Assembly: GCA_018857735.1 (NCBI GenBank)
Contig: JABMCL010000736.1
Span: forward strand, 835,001 to 899,000
Source of the DNA: Alviniconcha marisindica
Lineage: Eukaryota > Mollusca > Gastropoda > Provannidae
Length of the DNA stretch: 64,000 nucleotides
Direction: 5' to 3'
Part shown: positions 55,001 through 64,000 of the stretch, in pieces
How positions within the stretch are numbered: the first letter of the stretch is position 1
How the letters are laid out: every line of letters starts with the position of its first letter
Notes under the pieces: generated by a model
What the model saw: only the letters and a program-made list of their open reading frames with translations
Database searches by the model: none
What the model was told of the DNA's origin: nothing
Made by a program: the position numbers and the translations under genes

Positions 55001-58000
55001 TATACGCAACCCTAGTTCCTCCTACCTGTCAACCAGTTGTCTGTGTCTGTGTGTCTTACCTTTACAGAGTGAGGGAACATTATGATTATGGCCGCTGTTT
55101 GAATTGATGTTATTCCTTTTCTTGTCTGTTTCTTTTTGTACTCAGTCTAACTTAAGCCTAAGTAATACTGCTGTAGACTTCCGTGACAATGACACTGATA
55201 CAGTGATAGCCCATGCAAAACTTTTGCATACAGTCACACAGTGATAATTTAGCGCAACAGCCCCAGTGGGGTCAGTGTCAACTTTGACAATGATTTTGAA
55301 GAGTACTGAGTGGCAATATGTTGATACTAATTACTGTTGATTAGTGTATAATTGTAACTGTACATCCTTGCCCCCCCCCCCCCCCCAGCCTGTTTACAAC
55401 TCCCCATTCTGAACATGAAGCTTTTAAGTTACAAGCTAGACGAGGTCTACTTCTGCAGTTTATATCCAGAGCTCTGTTTGCTATCTGTAAGTACTTCTAA
55501 AACTAATAGTAATACTTAATTTTGTTTGAGTTTAGCAGTATTGTTCAGGGGTCACAGAGTTGCTTAAAACTAGATATTGCATACATTTCAAATATTGAAT
55601 TAATGTGTTTTGTTTTGTTTTTGTTTTACACAAGTGCAAACTACATTTGCTTGAACTGTCTCATTGGGATGGAAATCAGTGTGTTGCAAGCCTCATTATT
55701 AATATACAAGGTTTACTCTGTAACTCCAGCTCTGTGTGGCTGAGGTAAGGGGAATAGGGTAACAACAGTAGCAGATTGTATTGTGGAGTGACCTGTTTGC
55801 AGGCTAGAGTTTGTGGCCCCACCATTTATGTATTGTGTCAACCCAGTCAGGCTAGCTGTTGTGGGCCAGTCTCACTCAAACACTGTCAACAGTGTCACTG
55901 GGTGAGCATGAGAACTAAGATTAAGGAGAGTGGAGTGGACAAAACGGGAGAATGCTTACTATACCCACACTACTTTTTTCAGGTTCTCTGTCGTTTACCG
56001 TTAGATACAGTCCATTTAATTTTTTAATCTAATATGTTAATTTAAGTTAAACTTAAAAGACATGTTGTTGACCCCTGGGGGATAGGATACTCAGCATGAG
56101 AATAAGTGAAATGAATAAGACAGGAGAATGCTTGTAGTTGTACCAGTAATACAACCACAACCACACTAGTACAAGTTTTCTTGTTTGTGTTCTCTGTGCC
56201 CTATAGGCTATACAGACTGTAGATCTTTAATGTTTTATTATACCCCTGTGAACAGGTTATGGGAAGGGGGAGGTGCTGGGGGGCATATTTGAATCACTTG
56301 TCAGTGTATCCATCTGTCTGGGGTTGTTGTTGTTTTTTTTTTTTTTTTTGGGGGGGGGGGGGTACTTTGACTATCAAATCTGGAATCCTGTCAGGAAATC
56401 TTGCAACGGTAAACATAAAGGCCACTCCAAGCTGGAAGTAAACTCAGTAAAGTGCTGTTACAGAAATCTTGACTTTCTCCAGAGATTTGTGTATTATTTA
56501 TAAACTCGGCACTGATTTGACAGTACAGCATCCTAGTGGTCACTGCTGTTTTTATTTTTTATTACTTCTTGTAGGCACTGAATACCCAAACTAGTGAAAG
56601 TTCATTCAGCCCAGTACTAATTGTCAAATGTGTTTTATATAACTTCTTTTTGGGTGCGTATGTGTAAGCGTCTTCTGTGCAATGTGAGACAGCGCTTCAT
56701 TGTTTGGCTGTTGTCATAGATTAGCCAAGTCAAACTCACTTAGCCATGCACTCCTAAAACATGTTAAAGTAACTTGAACTAGAGAAATACCTTTTACAGG
56801 CCTACTGAATTTGGGTTTACTGGTTGAGTAAACACATCAGCTGAATCCTCAGGGTGCTTTTGCTTTGGCATAACAATCAGTAGCCATACCTTCAGTGCCA
56901 TTGCAATAAATGCACCCAATGTTCTTATTCACCTAAGCTTGTGTGATGGAATAAAGTGAATGGCAACAGCCAGTGAACTTCGGGAAGGCATTTTACTTTT
57001 AGTTACTGATTCATAACGTTTGACTGAGCTTGCTGTTTGTTTGACTGCAGCTTCAAAAATGTGTTGCATTGTTTTTTGCTGGATTGTTTCTCAGTGAAAA
57101 ATCAGTGGCCATGATCACCCCTAGACAGATTTCACTCCTTACTTATCGATTTTAAAGCATAATTTTCTCTTGGGAGTTTTCAGAAGTCCTGTTGGTACTT
57201 CATTATAAAGAAAAACTAAAACTAAGCCAGAGTGTCTTGTGAAAAGGTTGGAGTGCTATGTTTAAGGTCACAGTGAAGGTTCCAGATTTCAGTGAATTTT
57301 TATCAGGGCAATGTTTTCAGAACTGCTGAACTTAAAACCAATCTTGGTACGGTGATGCATCATCATGAGCTGAAGTGTTGTGTGAAAAGATTGGTCTTCG
57401 TGAGATGGGTACTTGACAAGACTGCACAAGTGATAATTCAGAGAGCTGAAAAACAGCTTATCACATTACCTACCTTGGCTCTTGTGAATTGATGTTGAAA
57501 AAATAGTTGTTACCCTGGTATTAAATCCACATAACCTTCAATAAAAACAATTTTATCATTTGTTAACTGATTCATGAATATATTGGTTATTTGCACACTT
57601 TTTGAAAAGGATCAAACTTTATAGCTGTGTGAATTAATGCTGAAACACATTTACCTGAAATTTATACCCAACATTGTCAAATGTTGCATGCTACTAGTGA
57701 ACACTATGAGCTACAACTAGGGTACTAGTAGAAGCACAGGCTTCATGGTGCTATAGCTGTGTCAGTATATTTGCAGCGAAGGACATGTACTCTAACTTAA
57801 TACTATTAATAATAGGTGCTGCTTGTGTTCTGTGAGTACTGAGTATGACTGAGTTTGCATGCTCAAAGCAATGCCAAAGGACATTTACCACAACTTGGTG
57901 CACTGTAAGTAACTGTGTACTGTAATTTGTAAAGCTGTAGTGTATACATGTATACAATGGTTGATGCAATGCCATAAATACCCTGAGGATGAGCAGTACA

Positions 58001-59149
58001 CTCATTAGTTGTTGATGCAATGCCACAAATACCTCTGAGGATGTGCAGTACACTCATTAGATGTTTCATGAATGAACATACAGCTTAGGAAAAGCCAGAT
58101 GTAGATATAATAGTTAATGATGGGTGGGGAGAAGTGGTGGCAGGGTGGGAGACAATACCAGTAAGTGTGATTAATTAGAGCAAGTTTGCTTACTTTAAAA
58201 AATAAATCACTGTCATTTTCTCTGATTTCAGGGAAGAACTTGTACAACAACGAACATGTGGCCATCAAATTGGTGAGTTTGGTTTGTTTGTTTGTACACT
58301 GACTGTGGCACAGGCTATTGTAAATTAAATATATATATATAATGTATTGTGTGATATTGTACAATTTTAAGAATCATAAATCATAATTGTACCAAAGTAC
58401 AGTTGCTTCTGCATGATCAAGTGATATCTCTGTGTCTACAACTGTAAGCGTAAGTGAACACTTTCTGAATGTTTTCAGTTGAATGTACATGTATGCACGT
58501 GTGTCAGACTGTCACACTCAAAGTTCATACCATTTGATACACATGTACATACTGTACAGTATGTACACTTTTTACACAGTAAAAAGAAAAATCTGTTTTG
58601 TGCGCTTGCATTGTAGGATTATGTGACCTTTTAATTTTATCTTCTATGACAGCATGAGTAGGGCTGTATCAGTGTATGCATGACATTTTGTGTTAATTAT
58701 ATCTGCAGTGTGAAGTTATAATTATAACACAGTAATTAATTGGTGTGTATGTGTGTGTGTGCAAAAAACAACATACCAGGTTGTGGTAGTGCAGAATAAC
58801 ACTGAAACTTAGTGAAAGTGGCATACACACAATAAAGCAAACCTCTTAGTCATATTCTTGTGTTCCACATGACACTTGTGTTGATGATGTATATAACGAC
58901 TTAAGATGCTTACACAGTTAAGCCCTAAAACTAAGCATAAGCTAACAGTGCCTTTTTGTACTGTACATGCCTTTCTAGCAATGATGAAAGTGTGTAGGTG
59001 ACTGTGAGACCTTGCACAATTGTAGCTGCTGTGTTGCACTTGCACCATTGTTCACTTGTTGTGGGTGTTGTGATTTCAGGAGCCCATGAAATCTCGGGCG
59101 CCCCAGCTGCATCTGGAGTACAGGTTCTACAAACAACTGGGCCAATCAG
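48717..59149 (+). CDS. CSNK1G: Casein kinase 1 gamma, 5' part (exons 1-3; continues past the window)
   Basis: Exons 48717-48906, 58232-58272 and 59080-59149, phases 1, 0, 1. About 100 residues are visible. The first ~40 are Ser/Arg/Lys-rich. Then comes the gamma-type kinase start [20 protein letters not shown], with glycine loop GCGNFG, the catalytic-lysine motif VAIKLE, and [14 protein letters not shown] with the helix-C glutamate. These blocks are nearly identical to vertebrate CSNK1G. CK1 gamma is a Ser/Thr kinase; family members are anchored at the plasma membrane by a C-terminal lipid and phosphorylate LRP6 in Wnt signalling. The catalytic loop and lipidated tail lie beyond the window. 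Which vertebrate paralogue it matches is not meaningful here. Confidence 0.95.
51033..51091 (-). mobile_element. 59-bp mini-retroposon, copy 2
   Basis: Same unit and same length as copy 1 (704-762), flanked by identical 13-bp duplications GGTAGTAGTGGTA at 51020-51032 and 51092-51104. The tail is (ACTT)n on the minus strand. Confidence 0.82.
51838..51932 (+). mobile_element. Half copy of the fold-back element
   Basis: TTAATTAGTGCTCAAAAA, ACAACAAAGACC, GAGTCACC, GTAACTCTTACCTGGCA and GCATG appear in the same order as in the left arm of 10552-10812. The second arm is missing. Confidence 0.7.
52037..52092. repeat. (TG)n microsatellite
   Basis: About 27 TG units after a short AG stretch. Confidence 0.97.
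53914..53957 (+). mobile_element. Mini-retroposon, copy 3 (no ACTT tail)
   Basis: GCCCTGATATAACC to GGGCGTAAAACACCA in the opposite orientation to copies 1 and 2, flanked by the 10-bp duplication GACATTAAGA at 53904-53913 and 53958-53967. Confidence 0.75.
54480..54785 (+). repeat. Dispersed ~300-bp repeat, diverged copy
   Basis: TGGCCTGAAAATG, GCAGGTTTCATTTTG, TTTTGCCACCCATTCTGGC, TGTCACTGACCAGACT, GCATAAAATAG and CAACTTTCAAA appear in family order; compare 13845-14165. Confidence 0.55.
58232..58272 (+). CDS. CSNK1G: CK1 gamma exon 2 (41 nt)
   Basis: Acceptor TCTGATTTCAG, donor GTGAGT; phase 1 in, 0 out. Encodes [13 protein letters not shown] with the ATP-anchoring lysine. Confidence 0.96.
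59080..59149 (+). CDS. CSNK1G: CK1 gamma exon 3 (70 nt)
   Basis: Acceptor GTGATTTCAG, donor GTGGGT; phase 0 in, 1 out. Encodes [20 protein letters not shown] then GQS. Confidence 0.96.
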
Positions 59150-59551
59150 GTGGGTGCCCCCTGCACACACTGTTCTGCACAGCAGTAGAATTTCAGGAAG
59201 TTAAATCTCATGCATCCAACCAGTGTCAATGCATTTGTGCTGTTAATGTTATACTGTTACAGTGAGTTTGTGGTGTACAGCTCTATAAGAATATGTTATT
59301 TAGTTACACAGTGTTTATCCTTGCAGCTTTGGGGGTAGGGGGTAGTAAGGCAGGTACCATAATAATATTCATTACGGCTGTTGTGTGTGCCTACATATGT
59401 GTGTACATACATGGCCTGCTGGTTAGTTTAATCATGTGTTAATGTTCCCTGTAGAGTGTGTGTTGGGGTGGGGGAGAGGGTGATATTGATACATATATAT
59501 TTAATATATTGCAGTCAACACCTCTGTCCCAGGGACTGTCTTGAAGCAGAT

Positions 59552-60369
59552 CCCAGTAAACATGCCAGATCCAGATCGGCTTGGAAGCATTGGCCAGAAG
59601 CAGGCTGGATGATTATTGCACACTGGCTTGCTTCCGGACCATATCCATTTGGCCAAAATCTGACATTGTCAAAAATCTAAAACAAGAATGACTGCTAGCA
59701 TTCTAAAACAAGATCCAAACACATGAAAGATTCAAAGGAATGCTTATTTAGTATGACATAGACACACAGTCTACAAATTTTGGGGGTAATCCCCTTCGTC
59801 AAGCGACAAAACAACAATTAAGCAACAATTAAATGGTTAAAAATGAGATGACTTATCTTTTGTTTGGTTGAGTTGTTGTTTTCTTGTCCAGTGCTTGCAA
59901 GAATGTTGGCATGACAATTTGCTGATTGTGTGTCTTTGTCATAATAAATAAGCGTTGTTTTGAATCTTTTGTGTTTGGATCCTGACACAGTCAGCCAGAA
60001 CCAAATAAGATCTAACCTGGTTTTGCACTGTATGATCCGGGCTGTCTGTGGAAGAATGCAACACGAGCCTGAAAGTGGGAAACTGGTACCGGGCTGGTTG
60101 TGTTCTGCCAGAAACTGGTTTCAATGATTTTTACACACTGGCTTGCTTGTGGACCAGATACATTTGGCCAAAATGTGACCATGTCATCCAGATCGGACCC
60201 GGGTCAGTTTTGTGCAGTATGGTCCAGGCCTTCTTTGGAAAAAAATTAACCAAATCGGATGCGGGAAGTCAGATCTGGCATATACAATCTGGCCAGATTC
60301 TGGCTGCATGCTGGCCGTAACTGGTCATAACCAAAATGCTTGCAGATCGAATCCGGCATGTTTACTGGG
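59552..60369. mobile_element. 818-bp element with terminal inverted repeats
   Basis: The left end CCCAGTAAACATGCC, then GAT-C, GATC and AAGCATT, is mirrored at the right end by AATGCTT, GATCGAATC and GGCATGTTTACTGGG. Inside, GCACACTGGCTTGCTT... GACCATATCCATTTGGCCAA (about 59618) is directly repeated at about 60132. No transposase is visible. A 2-bp AT may flank both ends. Confidence 0.7.
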
Positions 60370-62227
60370 ATATGATGACACAAAACCCAGACTGGTTTGT
60401 TTATATTCTTGAAATGCCAACATAGTATAAATGTCAGCAACAGAACTGCCACATTGAATACTGACAGTCAATGCATTCATGTATGTGTGAAATGAAAAAC
60501 TGCTTGGAAACAATGTTCCCCAGTGCTTACATATTTATATCACTACATGACACTGTTCATACAGTTTAACATTATAGTTGATGCTAGTAAAGCCTGACAT
60601 TGTCCCAAGAATAAAATGTAGATGCTACTGTTCATTTGCCTGAACAAATCCATATTTGTGTCATAATGCCTTATGTCAAGGCCTTAGTTATTAATATTAA
60701 TTGGAATTAACATTACTTTGTTTTCAAAGAGAGTACAACCTAACAACAGTAACACATGCACAATATAAAAAAAAACATTGTTGCAAACAAGTGCTCCCTT
60801 TCTTAGAACATAATCACCCCCCCCCCCCCCCCCCCCACCACCCCCACCTCCATTGTTAGCCAGGATTGCTTTGATTTGAATTATTATGAGTGTGCATTAC
60901 ATGAACAATGCAGGTCTTTGAAGATTTTGTTATTATGTGCATATAACTTATGCTAATTTCTTGTTGTGACTTTTGCATGCACTTAAAGGATCATTTCTGG
61001 ATTCCTGGACCAGGCAAAGATTTAAATTTTTGCTCTTTCTTGCAGATTATTTAATTATATTTTTGGATCTCTGTACAATAATAGCTATATTGAGTTTTTC
61101 AAAGACCTTTCTAGGTCACATGTATGGCAGAAAGATAAACTAGTTCCGGTGTTTGTTTATTTTTGTTTTTTAATTTTAACAAGTTCATATTCATTCTAGC
61201 TCAGATTTTTTGTACATGGTCATGATCATGACTACCTTCATGCAACAGGTAGATACCATTTATTTAACCTTAAGGTGGATAATGTGCACACTCCCTCACT
61301 GAACAAAAACCTTGATACTGGCATGTTTTGGGATGTTGCTTGAGATCTTTGCAACTCTGCATAATGATAACTTCCTCAGGCTTTACATGTTCAGTCCAGT
61401 TTTGGCACCCTTCATCCCCTCTAAGAGATATGTTAGAGTTGACCTGATATGACCTATGGGGTTAACAGAATATTAAAAAAGCAATTCTTAATTTAGAGTA
61501 AAAGAAAAAAAAAGACATTACAGTTACACACATAAATGACATATAATGTGTATATTGTCTGTTTTGAGTGGCAATCATCTGAATGAGCATTTGCTCTTTT
61601 TATTGCACTTGTTTGTAGTTTAAAGCAGACGGTTTTGTTTTCGTTTGTGACTAGATGGCAAAATCTTTAATGGGGTTCAAGACAGGAAAAAGGAGGAAAA
61701 GAGTTTGTGCCCCCAGCCCGTCTCCTCCCAGATTCTAGGACAAAATGGGCCAGAGTTGGAGCAAAATGTTGGAGTTCAGCTAAGAGTGGCTGATCCTTTT
61801 ATTCAGTGGTGATATTGTGTGCAGCATACATGTTGGAAAATAATTCATGTGTAAACAAGCCCAGTCTTCCCCTATATCCTGTTGTGGGTGTGATTAGTCA
61901 GATTTAAGGGCCTTGTGATTTGCAACTTCCTGACCTGGTTGAGTGTAAATACTGTTTTGCGAAGTTGTTTTGGTAACAGCTGGAAATCGTTCAACAGTTC
62001 ACATCAGGGGTGGGGAAACAGCTTGCAGTCTACTGCATTGTCCCATTAAGAATTACTTCAAAATAGCAATACTGCATTGGTAGCTTCCTCATAGATTGAA
62101 GGATTAAAACATTAAGTGATACCTAATCTTGCATATATATCTATATCTACTCATGTTTAAATAGAGCAGTGCCTAAAACTGTTATTCTTTTTTTAGTAAG
62201 TTGCAAAGAAAAGGTGCTGTTAGAACT

Positions 62228-62295
62228 TAGTTCTTGGGTTTTAACATCTTCTTGATCATATCAGCCACATGGGGTCACCTCAGGACGAAGTTGTA
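62228..62295. repeat. Short dispersed repeat, copy 3
   Basis: TTCTTGGGTTTTAACATCTT, then CAGCCACATGGGGTCACCTC and AGGACGAAGTTG. The longest of the three copies; compare 39511 and 40178. Confidence 0.5.
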
Positions 62296-63318
62296 AAAGG
62301 GCTTTGTTGTTGGGCAACCTACACTTCAAAACAGGAAGTATATTGACTCACACACAGTATGGGTTGGGTAGTGGGTAGCATGCCCCTTATGATTGTGAAC
62401 CAGATTAAACCAGAGCAGTGAAAGCATTACCTTCAACACCACTCCATTGCTGTTTGGGTTGAGTTGAAATGAAAACTTGTGCTTCCTTTGTAACAATGTT
62501 TAATTATTAAAGGAATATATATTGTAATATAAATATATAATTTCTTACCTACTCAAGATCTACACACCTGCTAAGCAACTTCATTCTTCCACAAACAGCC
62601 ATACTGTGCATTCTGTTCTTAACAGTAAGTGGTACTGTGACTGTTCCATCTCTTACATTGGTCAAAAGCTCTGGGACACTTCCAAAACTGGCAGATGACA
62701 GATTCTGTCAGTCAGCCTCTTCCTTTGGATGAGTACTCAAAACCTCCCCCTTTTCCAATATGACACTGATTTGGTGATTGGTGTGTGTGTGTGTGTGTGT
62801 TTGTGTGCATGCATGTGAGTGTGTGTGTGTGTGTGTTGTTGTTTACATATATATTATGATTCAATGCATCTGTGGCACTTGTGTATTTTGTATAGTTGTA
62901 ATTGCAAAGTACTGTCAGCTCTTGTGAGAAGGGGTGCTTTATGCATACAAGTTATTAACACAAGATGTAGTCAACAAGGTTGCAGCTTCCTGTTGACCTC
63001 ATTTCTTGTGCTTATGGTTGGAGAGGTTTTGTTTACCATGTCAGCGGTACTGGTTAGTCTCAAATCTCCCTGTGGTAATATATCTATGTACAGTGGTGAT
63101 AGCTGGGTTTTGATATTGGTATTGTGGTAGATGATCAGCACCAGGTTGACCCCTGTGTTTCCACAGTTTGTAAACTAAGTTAAGGTACTTTTGAGAGTCA
63201 GGCTCTGGCCCTTTCTAGTCTGAATATGCCAGTCTGGTCAGCACCACCCTCAGTTTTACTGGCATTGGTCTGGGTTTGTGACATAAACTGTGGTGAGTTT
63301 GTGGCTTGAGACAATATA

Positions 63319-63343
63319 GGGGGGGGGGGGGGGGGGGGGGGGG
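63319..63343. repeat. Poly-G run (25)
   Basis: The longest pure G/C run in the window. Confidence 0.97.
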
Positions 63344-64000
63344 CGGCTATAGTCACTATAGGCCAGGTATTGTAAAATATGTATTATTTCATGGAGGGAG
63401 CATAAAAGTAAAATCCTATATCATGCAAACATACAATTTTGGTGTCCAGTTGGCTAAGCACCTCCATTGCTACCAGGTTACCTTTGCTTCACCTCTCAGT
63501 TTGGAGGGAGAGGGGGAATAGTTAACATTCAGCAGTGTTTTGTTTGTGTTGGCCTTTAATTGGCGTATGATTTGGTTATATTTCCTAAAACTTTGGTGTC
63601 TTGAAAAGCATAAGCTGTACAGGTGTATCAGTGACAGTGTCATATATACACCCACATAATTTGCCATTCTGTCAGTCACTTTTTATATTATTCCTTAATC
63701 ACAAACCTGGCTTTACGGTAATCAGTCTGAAAAGGTGCTATAGTGAGTTCATGATAAAATCTAGATTTGCAGAAAGTGGGTCCCTTTAAAACTTGAACAA
63801 ACAAGGAGAAAATGTGTTAGTTTTGCCCACCACTTTTACTAGTTTCAGTACCTACACTTGCTGCACAATTTTAAAATTGTTCTTTCTTTATGGTGGATTG
63901 TGCACTGGCTCTCTTGTGCTCTTGAAAGGCACTGGTCTTGCTCCTAGACAACAATAGTACTAGGCAGCTTTATATTCTGAATATTGGTGACTGTTCAAGT

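Larger units (their letters stand above)
48907..58231 (+). other. CK1 gamma intron 1 (9.3 kb), no gene seen
   Basis: It contains mini-retroposon copies (51033-51091 and 53914-53957), a half fold-back element (51838-51932), a TG run (52037-52092), a dispersed repeat (54480-54785), a C run (55371-55386) and a T/G run (56331-56362). Around 52560-52760 the sequence is dense in ACTAGTA-type triplets. I could not support any exon inside. Confidence 0.6.
59150..64000 (+). other. CK1 gamma intron 3 (to the window end), no exon seen
   Basis: The next expected kinase segment (the P-QVYYFGPC type block) was not found. It contains the 818-bp element (59552-60369), a C run (60817-60836), a short dispersed repeat (62228-62295), TG stretches (about 62780-62838) and a G run (63319-63343). 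Confidence 0.6.

Overview
This is eukaryotic nuclear DNA from an animal. Genes are split into short exons by GT-AG introns of up to about 9 kb, the sequence is AT-rich, and it is full of CA, AG and TC microsatellites, long pure C/G runs, minisatellites and fossil transposons. The protein sequences and the short retroposon tails fit a lophotrochozoan invertebrate, most likely a gastropod mollusc; that placement is inference.

Three genes can be built by matching splice sites and reading phase. (1) Bases 1-19445, + strand: the 3' part of a gene I cannot name. Eight phase-compatible exons encode 437 residues: a helical first exon, then a long acidic, Ser/Pro-rich tail with internal repeats, ending in a CaaX prenylation motif (CSIM). 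(2) Bases 24590-47848, - strand: a complete CEP120 gene (centriole elongation protein), 22 exons and about 1006 codons, with N-terminal C2 domains, a variable linker, a C2-like middle and a C-terminal coiled coil. Exon 7 carries one extra base, so as written the gene is frameshifted. (3) Bases 48717 to beyond 64000, + strand: the 5' end of a casein kinase 1 gamma gene (three exons: Ser-rich N terminus, glycine loop, VAIK lysine). CEP120 and the kinase are head-to-head across an 868-bp spacer, probably a shared promoter; CEP120 and the unnamed gene are tail-to-tail.

Between and within the genes lie a broken LINE (about 10945-13105), a near-perfect 261-bp fold-back element (10552-10812) with a half copy at 51838-51932, an 818-bp element with terminal inverted repeats (59552-60369), four copies of a tiny (31-59 bp) retroposon flanked by target-site duplications, and more than a dozen minisatellites. 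Several arrays start at or within about 30 bp of splice junctions. In the clearest case eight degraded copies of an exon end plus its splice donor lie in tandem in the CEP120 intron (29871-30306).

No tRNA, rRNA or CRISPR was recognised. Most remaining sequence is intron with no gene I can support.
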